A stretch of 64,000 nucleotides of DNA, from assembly GCA_963741985.1 (NCBI GenBank), contig CAVUKD010000004.1, forward strand, positions 1 through 64,000. The letters run 5' to 3'. How positions within the stretch are numbered: position 1 is the first letter of the stretch; each line of letters starts with the position of its first letter. Below, piece after piece: positions 1 through 9,370 of the stretch. The position numbers and the translations under genes were made by a program. The DNA comes from Cryomorpha sp963741985. Lineage in GTDB: Bacteria > Bacteroidota > Bacteroidia > Flavobacteriales_D > Cryomorphaceae. The notes beneath the pieces were generated by a model, which was not told the DNA's origin, did no database searches, and saw only the letters and a program-made list of their open reading frames with translations.

Positions 1-193
1 TCAGAATAAAATTAATCGCTTATATATTTCAAAGCGACCTCTAGTATTCCACTTTCTTGTTAGAATTTTTCGACACCCGCCAAACCTCTAAAATCCAGAT
101 AGAAATACTCTATCTGGGCGCTGCCAGCCCCTGCAACTGTCTTGTCCCGGTTTAGGAAGTATTGCCTAAAGCTTAAATACGGCCGGGAAGCAA

Positions 194-226
194 ATAAAAA
201 AGCTCCGGACTGCTTTGCCCGGAGCT
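194..226 (-). terminator. Rho-independent terminator after the proline operon
   Basis: A perfect 8-bp stem (AGCTCCGG at 201-208, CCGGAGCT at 219-226) is followed on the minus strand by a T-rich run (complement of 192-200). It lies just beyond the stop codon of the proA remnant, so it is the expected end of the proCBA transcript. Nothing else is seen in positions 1-193. Confidence 0.8.
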
Positions 227-249
227 GAAATCTTGACAAGATTCTTATT

Positions 250-1458
250 TTATACTCTTACCTGACCGCTGCCTAAAACATGGTACTTATTGGTTACAAG
301 CTGTTTTAATCCAAGCGGGCCTCTGTGGTGCAATTTATCGGTACTAATAGCGAGCTCTGCTCCAACTCCCATTTGGCCTCCATCTGTAAAGCGGGTAGAA
401 GCGTTGTGATAAACCGCTGCACTGTCGATTTGCTCCATAAAAGTGGAGGCATCTTTGGTGCTTTCGGTTAGGATAATATTGGAGTGTCCACCGGAATATT
501 CATTGATAAAGTCAATGGCATTTTCCAATCCGTCTACGGTTCCCATAGCCGCTTTTTTGGCTAAAAACTCTTCGCTCCAAACGCTTTCGTCTCTGATCTT
601 CTCGTTTGTATCAAGAACTTCAAGCAAATCGTCAGAGGCAATGACCTGAATATCGTGTTTTGTCAATGCCGACTCGATTTTTCTTGCGATTTCACTAAAA
701 CGAGGATGGTTTTTATCAATGAGGATTTTATCCAGAGCATTGCAGCCCGATATCTTATCGGTCTTGGCATTTACAATAACCTTTATCGCCTGTTTCTGTG
801 TCGGCATCGGGAGCTACATAAGCGAAATTGTTGCCGCGACCACTCACCAGTACAGCGCACATTGGCATGTTCTTTTACAAAATGGATCAGACGTTCGCCA
901 CCTCTGCGGCACAATAAGGTCAAGCTGCTGATCGGGATTTTTCAAAAACTCCTGAGTAGCTTCTCGATTCATGGTAAAGATATTGATCCATTCGTTGCTC
1001 AGGCCATTTGCTGCAGTGCCATTGTGCCAGCATTTCACCAACTCTTCATTGCTGTTATGAGCTTCCTTGCCGCCTTTCAGCAGTATTTTACTGTTGGCTT
1101 TAAAAGCCAAAACAGCAGCTTCAATGGTTACATCCGGGCGGGATTCATAAATGATCATGATGGTGCCGAAAGGGTGCGGTTTTATTGGTGATATTTAAGC
1201 CGTTGTCGAGGTATTTCGCTGAATGATTTTCCCCACGGGATCCTCCTGCGCTTTCACCTCTTCTACCGCCCGAATCATATCATCTACTTTGGCTTCATTC
1301 ACCACCAGTCGGTCGTACAATGCCTGGTCGTTTCCGCTAAAAGCTTCAAATCCTTTTTGTTGGCTTCAATAATCGATGCCCTGTTTTTATTGAGATTCAT
1401 CAATCATTGATTCTAATACTTTATTTTTTATTATCTGTGGTAATAATTTCATTTCCAT
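250..1458 (-). pseudogene. proA: Broken gamma-glutamyl phosphate reductase (proA)
   Basis: ProA reduces gamma-glutamyl phosphate to glutamate-5-semialdehyde in proline synthesis. The C-terminal third (250-807) reads cleanly with the ProA signatures SGCNALD, VDSAAVYHNASTRFTDGGQ and GPLGLKQL. The middle (844-1158) carries YESRPDVT and LLKGGKEA. The N-terminal part (1159-1458) is recognisable only by switching frame, for example NEAKVDDMIRAVEEVKA and KNRASIIEANKKD. At least four frame changes and in-frame stops separate the pieces (near 803-845, 1195, 1330 and 1405). It follows the proB remnant by a few bases. Either a true pseudogene or a patch of poor sequence; the flanking proC and downstream genes are undamaged, which makes a purely random error rate unlikely. 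Confidence 0.85.
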
Positions 1459-1463
1459 CGTAT

Positions 1464-2277
1464 TTATAATGCTTTATTAATTATCTGAATTATTGATTCT
1501 TCGTGATAAATCCGTGTTCCAACTTCTTTACCTTAACGATATCAATGATGTCTCATCTTTTTTACCATTGGCAATATAGGTTGGGATATTTTTGTCGGCT
1601 GTTTTCTTCGCCACATTCAATTTTGAACCCATTCCACCACGTCCTTCGGCTTCGCCTTTTTCCAGAACTTTGAATATACTGTTCTACCCTTTGATCGGTC
1701 GTAACTGATTTGATTAACTCGAATCGTCGTCATCCGGATGGCCGTCGTATAAAGGCCATCTGTATCCGTAAGCAAAATCAGCATATCAGCGTCGAATCAG
1801 TTCAGCTACCAGACTTGCCAACTCATCATTATCCGTAAACATGGACATGGAAAGTGAAACAGCATCATCTTCATTGGCAATGGGAACAATACCCTGGCTC
1901 AGAAGACCTTCGTAGCAGTTAATCATATTATCGCGGTGTTTTCCTGGGTCAAAATCGCGCTTGGTGGCCAATACTTGCGCACATCGCATTCCGTAATCGT
2001 GGAAAATACTGTAGTAATGGCGCATCATTCTCGGTTGGCCCACGGCGGAAAACACTTGTCTGCGAATGGTATTATCCTCAATATCAATCCTATTCTAAGA
2101 CTTCTTTTCCCGCAATTACAGATCCCGAAGAAATCAAAACCGTACATAATATCCTCTTCATATAAGCTCGCAATTTGATCGACTAATCTTTTCAAGATGG
2201 GCCCCACAATGCGATTATCCCTATTCGTCATCACATTGGTTCCCACTTTAATTACAACTCTCTTTTTAGATCTCCAT
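1464..2277 (-). pseudogene. proB: Broken glutamate 5-kinase (proB)
   Basis: ProB phosphorylates glutamate in the first step of proline synthesis. Fragments in order are KRVVIKVGTNVMTN (about 2220-2265), SAVGQPRMMRHYYSIF with NEDDAVS and FTDNDELASLVA (1786-2055), ADMLILLTDTDGLY (about 1740-1800), GGMGSKLNVAKKTADKNIP (about 1590-1650) and a final stop at 1464-1466. At least four frame changes are needed to join them, and there is no clean start: an ATG at 2275-2277 is followed by a stop unless one base is removed. The start would overlap the end of proC, as expected for a compact operon. There is no sign of the C-terminal PUA domain found in some ProB proteins. Confidence 0.85.
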
Positions 2278-3091
2278 CACTATCTATTCTCTTCTTTCCC
2301 AGTTCAACTGCCCTGTTAAATGCGGCATAGGCAGCTTCTTCTATTAATTCTTTAATATTGTTGTCATCCATTGAATCAAGAGCAGCTCTTGTAGTACCGC
2401 CCTTTGAAGCAACTTTATTCATCCATTTCGAAGGGGTTAAATCCGACTGATTAAACAGCTCCACAGCGCCTTCAAAAGTCTGACTCACCAGCACTTTGGA
2501 ATCGTGATCTGAAAAGCCCATCTTTTGAGCCGCTTCCATCATGGATTGCATAAAGTAAAACATGTATGCCGGGCCGCTTCCGGAAATTCCGGTAGAGGCA
2601 TCTATATCGTTTTCAGTATCCAGATGGACCGATTTTCCCGTGGTGTTTAGTAATTGCTGCACGGTAGAAGTTTCTAAGCGGGAAACTTCTTTTGAGGTGG
2701 TGAAAGAAGTCAAGCCTTTTCCGACCTGTGCCGGCAAGTTTGGCATGGCTCTTACCACTTTTACAATTCCCAAACCCTTTTGAATGCTCTGTATTGTGAC
2801 ACCAGCCATTAAAGAAACCACAACTTGATCCTTTTTAGTCATCGGCTTCAATTCTTTAAAAAGCTCCTCCGTATGATAGGGCTTTACAGCGATAAAAATG
2901 ATGTCTGCTTCAGGCAAACAATCTTTAAGATCCGTGTAAACATCAAATCGGCTGATTTTTTTTAACTCTTCCGTCTTTTTGGGATCAGTGTCGGAAATCA
3001 TCAGGTTAGACTTACTTAAGAATTCGGATTTCAGCAGAGCCTTTGCGTAAGCCAACCCCATATTTCCCGCACCAATTACTAATACTTTCAT
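2252..3091 (-). CDS. proC: Pyrroline-5-carboxylate reductase
   Basis: Cytosolic enzyme of the last proline-synthesis step, reducing pyrroline-5-carboxylate with NAD(P)H. The N-terminal Rossmann motif is VIGAGNMGLAYAKAL; further signatures are IFIAVKPY, RAMPNLPAQVGKG (the RxMPN motif), GSGPAYMFYFM and the C-terminal SKGGTTRAAL, all typical of ProC. About 280 residues with the chosen start (MKVLVIGAG); a longer frame to 3142 adds a 17-residue N-terminal extension not expected in the family. It is intact although the two downstream partners proB and proA are broken, so proline synthesis would need intact proBA copies elsewhere, or ProC may serve other roles such as ornithine-derived proline. Confidence 0.95.
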   Translation of the reverse strand: MKVLVIGAGNMGLAYAKALLKSEFLSKSNLMISDTDPKKTEELKKISRFDVYTDLKDCLPEADIIFIAVKPYHTEELFKELKPMTKKDQVVVSLMAGVTIQSIQKGLGIVKVVRAMPNLPAQVGKGLTSFTTSKEVSRLETSTVQQLLNTTGKSVHLDTENDIDASTGISGSGPAYMFYFMQSMMEAAQKMGFSDHDSKVLVSQTFEGAVELFNQSDLTPSKWMNKVASKGGTTRAALDSMDDNNIKELIEEAAYAAFNRAVELGKKRIDSDGDLKREL

Positions 3092-3468
3092 GCTTTTGTT
3101 TTTGATTAAATCAAGTTGTTTGACCCTTAATGGTACAAACATGATGCAGGACCCGGCTTTTGGACTATTTTTTCTCTGAGAATAGATAAGGTCGAAACGA
3201 TATGCTTTTAACTACTGACTAATAACCATTTATGAAATCTCCTCAAAATAAGCATGATTATGACAATTTGAAGGTTTTGCGACAATTCGGCAGGAGTGTA
3301 GAATAATTTCAACAGCCTAATTAGAGCGTAAATGTTGAGATCAATGGCACAAATGATACGCAGGAACACTTTTTTAGGTCTGATTTTTCCTCGAGATAGA
3401 TTAAAATTTCTGCAGCCTTGCCTGACTATGAAAGCTGGATTGGGAGTTAATGATGGATTCATTAACTC
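3092..3468. other. Intergenic stretch, no gene seen
   Basis: This gap separates glutaminase from proC and should hold the promoter of the pro operon. An 84-codon minus-strand frame (3208-3462) has no recognisable motif and an unlikely composition, so I do not call it a gene. No clear promoter box or hairpin was found. Confidence 0.4.
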
Positions 3469-4383
3469 TTAAAATATGGACAGTTCAGATTTTGTAGTAA
3501 ACGCTTCAAGAAACCGCATTCCTCTGTACGAATTTCCTTTTTGATTTAATTTCGGACTCCACACTGCAATCGCATATTGATTTGGATGTACGGCTATAAC
3601 TCCACCTCCGACACCGCTTTTTCCGGGAAGGCCAACCCTGAAGGCGAAGTCGCCGGATTCGTCATAAAACCCGCAGGTTTGCATAAGTGCATTGATCCTT
3701 TTCGACTGACTCTTGGTTAGTATCGAACTGTCGTCAAATATATTTTGACCATTGTTTGCTAAAAACAAGAATGTCTCTGAAAGCTCTTTGCAATTCATCT
3801 CGAGCGAGCACAGATCAAAGTAGAAATCAAGGACATCCGAAGGGTCATTTTCAATATTCCCAAAGGACTTTATAAAATTGCATAAAGCCACATTCCGAAA
3901 ACCTACGGCACTTTCTGATTCAGCAATTCTTTTTGAATAATCCAATTCGGGATTGTTGGAAATACGTCGTACAAATGCTAAAAATTCCGCTTTTGGATTT
4001 TCTAAATCACTGAGAAGAATATCCGAGATTACTATGGCACCGGCATTTATAAATGGATTTCGTGGAATGCCATTATCGGTTTCGAGTTGCACTAGTGAAT
4101 TAAATGCAGATCCGGAGGGCTCAACGCCCAGTCTTTCCCATATTTTCTCACCCCGAATCCGATAAGCCAAACTTAAGGACAAAACTTTTGCGATACTTTG
4201 AATGGAAAATTTATCATAGCAGTTTCCAATCCCGAAATCAGCGTGATCAATTGTAGATATGTATATGCCAAAATTTTCCGGATCAACATTTGCCAATTCA
4301 GGAATATACGTCGCTAACTCACCCTGATTCTCAATACTTAATACCTTCTCGTATAAATCTTGAATTATTTCCTTAAAATCCAT
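3469..4383 (-). CDS. glsA: Glutaminase
   Basis: Hydrolyses glutamine to glutamate and ammonia in the cytoplasm. The protein (304 residues from MDFKEI) belongs to the serine-dependent beta-lactamase-fold glutaminases: the catalytic Ser-x-x-Lys is SIAK at residues 63-66, followed by GVEPSG, NPFINAGAI and, near the end, PGKSGVGGGVIAVHP. Length fits the family. ATG at 4383 was chosen; a frame to 4392 adds only MRR. Its upstream neighbour on the same strand is an APC-family amino-acid permease 130 bp away, a pairing also known for E. coli glsA1 (ybaS) and ybaT, where glutaminase and transporter act together in acid stress. Confidence 0.95.
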   Translation of the reverse strand: MDFKEIIQDLYEKVLSIENQGELATYIPELANVDPENFGIYISTIDHADFGIGNCYDKFSIQSIAKVLSLSLAYRIRGEKIWERLGVEPSGSAFNSLVQLETDNGIPRNPFINAGAIVISDILLSDLENPKAEFLAFVRRISNNPELDYSKRIAESESAVGFRNVALCNFIKSFGNIENDPSDVLDFYFDLCSLEMNCKELSETFLFLANNGQNIFDDSSILTKSQSKRINALMQTCGFYDESGDFAFRVGLPGKSGVGGGVIAVHPNQYAIAVWSPKLNQKGNSYRGMRFLEAFTTKSELSIF

Positions 4384-4516
4384 TCTTCTCAATTATTAAA
4401 ATTGTACTCAACGAATTGCAAAAATGATAATGCCGAAATTCCAAAGCTTGAGATAGTCAAGCTCTCCCATATTTCATCAAATGCTGCCCTTCAAACAAAG
4501 CGCTTCCCCGGCTCAC

Positions 4517-5836
4517 TTATTTTTGTGGCCAAGGGTGGGTGTTTGATTTGTCAATTTTGATCACTCGATTCTTATATTTCCTGTACAGATATTCAATCAA
4601 TATGGCCATCGGAAATAGTATTAAACTCGCATAAAAAGCACTCCTTTGAGAATCCCATTGATATTTCATCAGCGCCACAAAAACAGCCAGAAGGATAATC
4701 AAATTTATCGTAATAACGATGCCGTTTCCCCCATACTCTTTTCGAATTTTAAGATGAGAGATGAGCACAAATATGTATAGAACCGTAATGATCGTGCTGG
4801 TTATTGAAGCAACTGCACCCAGGTTAAAAAACAAGGCGAAGGACAGACCCAAACCTGCAGTTATGTACAAACCTTCAGTTGATTTAAACCAAATCTTTCT
4901 TTCAAAAAAATTAGGGAGTTCTCCGTCCTTTGCCAAGGAATAGGCAATATTCGCTCCGCCATAAATGGTTGCATTCAAAGCAGATGAAATGGAGAACAAA
5001 GCGCCTATTGTGATCAGAATAAATCCGAAATCACCCAAAAATGGTTTAGCAGCTATAGCCAGCGCATTTTCCTTTGCTTGAATAATTTCGGGTATTGATA
5101 GATTTCCAAGGGTGACAAGGGAGATAAGTATATAGAATATCATCACAAACAGGATGCTAATAAGTATTGCTAAAGGAATATTTCTACGGGGATTTTTTAT
5201 GTTTTCGGAAGTGTTTGTGATAAGTCCAAAGCCCATATACGACAGGAAAATAATTATAGAACCATTTAACAATCCACTTGCGTGTGTGGCATCAAAAGCG
5301 GGCTTAGTGTCTACCCAATTGATGCTCATAAAGCCAGCCAAAATGAACACCAGCAAAATCGTTAATTTTATAGCCACAAAATAGAATTCTACTTTCCCGA
5401 CCGCTTTACTGCCGAAAAAATTTAAAGCGGTAAAAAATAAAATCAGGATAACTTCAACCACTCCGATAGCGAAGGGTGTAGTTTCTATATGTATAAAGGG
5501 AAGCAGATAGCCTGCAAACCCTTTAATAAAAAGGGATATTGTTACGACATAAGACAACCACATAAGTATGCTTAAGGCTCCGGTAATTACGCTATCGCCA
5601 AGTCCTTTTATGATAAATGCAATGGGACCTGCGTTCGATATAATTTTTCCTCCCAGTAAAGCGTAAGAATAAGCCACTGCCAATGCAAAAATGCCTGAGA
5701 GCACGAAGGCCTCAGGCAAATCTTTTCCGGCAATTTTAGCGCCCAAACCAAAAATTGAAAAAATACTGGCACCTATCATTGTGCCTACTGCCATTGATAT
5801 TACTTCAATTAAACTAAGTTTCTTATTTTTAATCAA
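4517..5836 (-). CDS. APC-family amino acid permease
   Basis: Inner-membrane transporter of 439 residues with about 12 hydrophobic segments. The first helix carries the APC-superfamily signature in the form VGTMIGASIFSIFG, and the long hydrophobic stretches and short polar loops fit the amino acid-polyamine-organocation family. The C-terminus is short and basic. Substrate cannot be read from sequence; the adjacent glutaminase suggests glutamine or glutamate exchange (inference). The gene starts with ATG at 5836, 153 bp from the helicase end, and may be co-transcribed with glutaminase. Confidence 0.9.
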   Translation of the reverse strand: MIKNKKLSLIEVISMAVGTMIGASIFSIFGLGAKIAGKDLPEAFVLSGIFALAVAYSYALLGGKIISNAGPIAFIIKGLGDSVITGALSILMWLSYVVTISLFIKGFAGYLLPFIHIETTPFAIGVVEVILILFFTALNFFGSKAVGKVEFYFVAIKLTILLVFILAGFMSINWVDTKPAFDATHASGLLNGSIIIFLSYMGFGLITNTSENIKNPRRNIPLAILISILFVMIFYILISLVTLGNLSIPEIIQAKENALAIAAKPFLGDFGFILITIGALFSISSALNATIYGGANIAYSLAKDGELPNFFERKIWFKSTEGLYITAGLGLSFALFFNLGAVASITSTIITVLYIFVLISHLKIRKEYGGNGIVITINLIILLAVFVALMKYQWDSQRSAFYASLILFPMAILIEYLYRKYKNRVIKIDKSNTHPWPQK

Positions 5837-5989
5837 ACGTATCTCCTTGTAATTTTTAGGTTTTTAATTTGGAAATTTCCTCAATAGGCTTTCCTCTTAA
5901 ACACACAGAAGTGAATCGGGTTCATATTTCATTTACGCGATCTGAAACTAAATCAATTCCTATTTTTGGAATTCCGACACACGGTATTT

Positions 5990-7345
5990 TCACTTCTTTT
6001 TCTTCTTCATATTTTGAATTTTATCCCCGCGCCGGATGGGTTTTTTAAACTTCTCTTTTATCTTCTTTTCGTAACTCTTCCTTTCTACTTTTGTTTTGCT
6101 GTTCTTGGCAGATTTTTCGTGAAAAGAAGCCCCGACTGCTCCAATTGATTTTTTCTCAGGCAGTTCGACCGGTTCTACAGGTTTGTTTTTTTCTTCCGGC
6201 GTGAGCTGCGAAGCCACTTTCACTCCTTCTGGAAATGCATTAAATGGAATGCTGTAGTTCATCAAATTTTCTATGGCATCTTTTTGATCTTTTTCTTTTT
6301 CAGTATAAAAAAGGATTGCCCTACCCTGCTGTTCGGCTCTGCCGGTTCTCCCTATTCGGTGAATGTAGTTTTCGGGATAGAAAGGCGTATCAAAACTAAT
6401 TACCGTAGAAATCTTTTCAATGTCAATTCCGCGGGCTATTACATCGGTGGCGATTAGGATTCTGCTCGTTCCTTCGGCAAACCTTTCGATGGATTTGGTC
6501 CGGTAGTTTTGTTCTTTGCCAGAATGAATTAAAGACATTTCAGATTCGAAATTTAAAATCTCAAAGAGTCGGTCTGCACTAAGCCGGGTGGCAACAAAGA
6601 TTAAGACTTTGTTGTACTCCCGCTTATTCTCCAATAAATGGTTTAATAGATTAACCTTGGTATAAAAATTTGGAACGGCATACGCTTCCTGGCTAATATT
6701 CTCCAGCGGCGTACCGCTCACCGCAATAGTTTTCTTTATTGGATTAACCAGAAAATCACCTATCAACTCATCTACGAAAGTGGTCATGGTAGCCGAAAAG
6801 AGGATGTTTTGCCGTTTCGCCGGAAGGTGGTCAAAGATATGTCGCAGCTGGGTTTTATACCCAAAATCGAGCATAATATCCACTTCGTCGATCACCATCT
6901 TTTTTACCGACTTAAGCCGCAATACATTCGAAAGTACCAGGTCGTATAATCTTCTCGGCGTGCCTACAATGATATCAAGTCCTTCAGCAATGTCCCTTTT
7001 TTGCCCTTTTATATTATTTGAGCCACCGTATACCCCCAGGACTCTCAGACTGAGGTAGGCCGCTAATTTTTCGATTTGTTCTACTATTTGGATTACCAAT
7101 TCTCTGGTTGGGGCCAGAATCAGCACGCGCGGATGCGGTTGTTCAGAATACTTCAGGTCCTGCAAGATTGGAAGCAGGTATGCGATCGTTTTTCCCGTTC
7201 CGGTTTGTGCAATCCCCACAAAATCAAAGCCTCCGAGAATGGGAGCATAAGACTCTTCCTGAATAGGAGTTGGCTTTTCAAAACCTAAATCGGCAACAGC
7301 ATTTTTAATTTGCTTTTTGAGCTTGAAATCTTCGAAAGTATTCAT
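5990..7345 (-). CDS. DEAD-box RNA helicase with DEVD in motif II
   Basis: ATP-dependent RNA helicase, 451 residues, probably in ribosome assembly or RNA turnover. Motifs in order: Q motif GFEKPTPIQEES, motif I AQTGTGKT, Ia PTRELV, Ib TPRR (usually TPGR), II DEVD (usually DEAD), III SAT, IV IFVATR, V ATDVIARGID, VI HRIGRTGRA. The catalytic D-E of motif II is kept; the third position changes from Ala to Val. A basic tail ending in MKKKKK probably binds RNA. The start at 7345 is supported by the Q motif about 20 residues in. A near-consensus TTACTTTG box on the minus strand lies at about 7351-7358. Confidence 0.95.
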   Translation of the reverse strand: MNTFEDFKLKKQIKNAVADLGFEKPTPIQEESYAPILGGFDFVGIAQTGTGKTIAYLLPILQDLKYSEQPHPRVLILAPTRELVIQIVEQIEKLAAYLSLRVLGVYGGSNNIKGQKRDIAEGLDIIVGTPRRLYDLVLSNVLRLKSVKKMVIDEVDIMLDFGYKTQLRHIFDHLPAKRQNILFSATMTTFVDELIGDFLVNPIKKTIAVSGTPLENISQEAYAVPNFYTKVNLLNHLLENKREYNKVLIFVATRLSADRLFEILNFESEMSLIHSGKEQNYRTKSIERFAEGTSRILIATDVIARGIDIEKISTVISFDTPFYPENYIHRIGRTGRAEQQGRAILFYTEKEKDQKDAIENLMNYSIPFNAFPEGVKVASQLTPEEKNKPVEPVELPEKKSIGAVGASFHEKSAKNSKTKVERKSYEKKIKEKFKKPIRRGDKIQNMKKKKK

Positions 7346-7387
7346 ATTGCAAAGTAATGGAGAAAAATAGACTGAAGGGTGGATTTG

Positions 7388-7687
7388 TCATACTTTGCTC
7401 AGGATTGTTTTGTCGATGTAAAATGTTCCAAAAGGAATAAAGCTGGACAGGATTACCTTCGAGGTTATCCAGAATTTCCATTTTAGCTGCATTGCGACTA
7501 TTAAAACAATTAGCACGAATAGTACAAAAATTCCACCATGCAGAGGGCCTAAAGATTCATCAAGACTTGGGCTTTCGAAGTAGTATTTCAAAGGCATTCC
7601 AATAAACACAAGCACCAAAAGTGAAGTGCCCTCTATATATCCAAGGATGCGAAGTCTGCCGATGTTTGTTTTAAGGAGATGTTTCAT
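7388..7687 (-). CDS. DUF3817-family membrane protein
   Basis: Small integral membrane protein of about 99 residues with three predicted hydrophobic helices (GTSLLVLVFIGMPLKYYF; GIFVLFVLIVLIVAM; SSFIPFGTFYID). The GYIEGTSLL...MPLKY...GPLHG pattern fits the DUF3817 family, whose function is unknown. The start MKHLLK at 7687 was chosen over 7741, because the upstream extension is not hydrophobic and a TAnnTTTG promoter box lies at 7719-7726, inside the extension. Confidence 0.8.
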   Translation of the reverse strand: MKHLLKTNIGRLRILGYIEGTSLLVLVFIGMPLKYYFESPSLDESLGPLHGGIFVLFVLIVLIVAMQLKWKFWITSKVILSSFIPFGTFYIDKTILSKV

Positions 7688-8197
7688 GGATATTTTATAT
7701 CGGATCTGTTGCAATCTGCAAAAATAGTCAAGGAATAGCAATAAACCGGGTGAATAGTAGAAGAGAGGAGCGGCACCGGTAAAGAGAAATTAAGACTCAA
7801 AATTAATCATACCAGGTAACTATTTCGCTTTTAATTATGTAGCAATACCTACTAACTGAGTTCGATTCAAATATAGGTGTTTCCAATTTGAATTGCTTAT
7901 TATTCCTGATGTTGAGCTAAATTTCAGGTTTTTTTAGTTCGAATTACTATCTTTTTTGCCTTAAGGCGCCCGCAACAAACTCAAGAATGCCCACCAAATA
8001 GGGCACCCTAAAATATCAATGCTTCGCCATTTTTGCAAAAACGGTAAATGGGATTGTTCGCTACAGCGGATAAAATGGACCCACTTCTCCGAAACAGTTG
8101 GCATAGTCAAAATACTCGTTACCCCCCTCAAACTGTAATCAACCCCGCATGGAGTCGTGTCGATCTAAGGTGTCGAAGTATTGTTTGAATAAAATGG
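7688..8197. other. Divergent intergenic region
   Basis: About 500 bp between the divergent DUF3817 gene and the SDR-led operon. It holds the promoter boxes reported separately, a small TGCCC/GGGCA hairpin (7988-8005) and a 12-bp palindrome TTTTTGCAAAAA (8030-8041) that could be a regulator site for the operon. No gene is seen. Confidence 0.4.
7719..7726 (-). promoter_or_regulatory. Bacteroidota-type -7 box for the DUF3817 gene
   Basis: On the minus strand this reads TATTTTTG, a match to TAnnTTTG, 32 bp before the chosen start codon. No clear -33 TTG element was identified. Confidence 0.45.
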
Positions 8198-8205
8198 TAA
8201 ATTTG
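8198..8205 (+). promoter_or_regulatory. TAnnTTTG promoter box of the SDR-ACP operon
   Basis: TAAATTTG, an exact match to the Bacteroidota -7 consensus, 7 bp before a short reading frame and 34 bp before the SDR start. Upstream TTG triplets at 8181-8187 are closer than the usual -33 spacing. Confidence 0.5.
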
Positions 8206-8211
8206 ATAGCT

Positions 8212-8235
8212 ATGAACCAAAAGCCAAACAGATGA
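8212..8235 (+). CDS. Possible 7-codon leader peptide
   Basis: An ATG at 8212 opens the frame MNQKPNR, ending in a TGA that overlaps the ATG of the SDR gene in the form ATGA. It begins 7 bp after the promoter box. Such an arrangement would couple translation of the operon to the minicistron. Expression cannot be judged from sequence and a chance frame of this size is quite possible. Confidence 0.3.
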   Translation: MNQKPNR

Positions 8236-9212
8236 AGATTATAATTACCGGTGCAACAGGTGCATTTGGTGCTGCGATGGTTCGGTATTTTTCCGCTAAG
8301 GGTCATCAAATTATTGCAATTGGCAGAACTTCAAATCCACCGAAAGCGCTTTTGAGATTAGCCACCTATCTTCAACATGATATTCGTAAATCTTTTGATA
8401 TGCCCGAAGCTGATCTGTGCATACACGGTGCTGCTCTTTCAGATGACAAAGCGACTGACAAAGAGCTTTTTGAACCGAATGTTATTGGCACAAAAAATAC
8501 AGTAGAAGCAGCTATCAAATGTAAAAAGTTCATTTTAATATCTTCTTCGTCGGTTTATTTACCTGATCCTTCACCAATTTCTGAAGATATGGCTGGGCAC
8601 CAGAACAATAGCCAATTATCACCTTACGGCAAATCGAAACTCGCATCTGAAGAAATGTTTAAAAAAACGTTTTCAGGTGATATTGGTTTTATCCTCAGAC
8701 CTCGCGCATTTTACGGGCCGGGAGATACCCAAATTATGCCGCGCATGATGAATTTGGTAAAGAAGGGCGTATTCAATAAACCGGGTTCTTTAGAAATAAG
8801 TCTGTCGATGACACATTATCATAATATTGCCAGAGCTATAGAATGTTGCGTTGAATCTAACTTAAAGGGAATACGAACATACAATGTTGCTGATCAGGAG
8901 GTATATACGATGATCGACACGTTAAGGTCTTTATTTAAAACAATTTACAAGAGAGAATTGCCCGAGAAGAATATCCACATTGGTTTATTGAAAGTGCTGT
9001 CATTTTTTAGAATTGCCGGTTTTACGCCGCTTCTTGTGCGTGCGCTTACGCAAAACATGGTGCTTGATATATCAAAAATTGAAAATGAGCTGGGATACAA
9101 GTCGGTCATTTCCTTTACCGACAGTTTAAATGATATTGGGAAATGGGTAGAGCAAATCGGTGGAGCAAATCAATTAAGCAAAGGTGATAAAATGGATATT
9201 TGGAAAACATAG
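8232..9212 (+). CDS. NAD-dependent epimerase/dehydratase (extended SDR)
   Basis: Predicted oxidoreductase or epimerase of 326 residues. It has the Rossmann motif GATGAFG at residues 7-13, the SSSSVY segment, the catalytic pair Y-x3-K in SPYGKSK, then RPRAFYGPGD, as in extended short-chain dehydrogenases (sugar epimerases and 3-beta-hydroxysteroid-dehydrogenase-like enzymes). It opens the plus-strand operon, about 150 bp before the acyl carrier protein. The substrate is unknown; with an ACP and a phosphotransferase-like enzyme next to it, it may act on a carrier-bound or nucleotide-linked intermediate (inference). Confidence 0.85.
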   Translation: MKIIITGATGAFGAAMVRYFSAKGHQIIAIGRTSNPPKALLRLATYLQHDIRKSFDMPEADLCIHGAALSDDKATDKELFEPNVIGTKNTVEAAIKCKKFILISSSSVYLPDPSPISEDMAGHQNNSQLSPYGKSKLASEEMFKKTFSGDIGFILRPRAFYGPGDTQIMPRMMNLVKKGVFNKPGSLEISLSMTHYHNIARAIECCVESNLKGIRTYNVADQEVYTMIDTLRSLFKTIYKRELPEKNIHIGLLKVLSFFRIAGFTPLLVRALTQNMVLDISKIENELGYKSVISFTDSLNDIGKWVEQIGGANQLSKGDKMDIWKT

Positions 9213-9370
9213 CAATATCTGTTTTTAGTATGTATTTTGAAATACAAATGGGTTTAGGCTGCAATTCACAAAATTGAATCCGGCGGTTTTGCCATATTAT
9301 TTGTTGGCTTCAGAAAAGCTCGTTAACATTGTTAAAACAAACTACGGATAGAACCGGAAACTTAAGGATG

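Noticed and set aside
655..1191. 178-codon plus frame across the proA remnant
   Set aside because: It lies antisense to clear ProA sequence and its translation has no domain features.
3208..3462. 84-codon minus frame between glutaminase and proC
   Set aside because: No motif, unlikely composition, and it occupies the place where the pro operon promoter should be.
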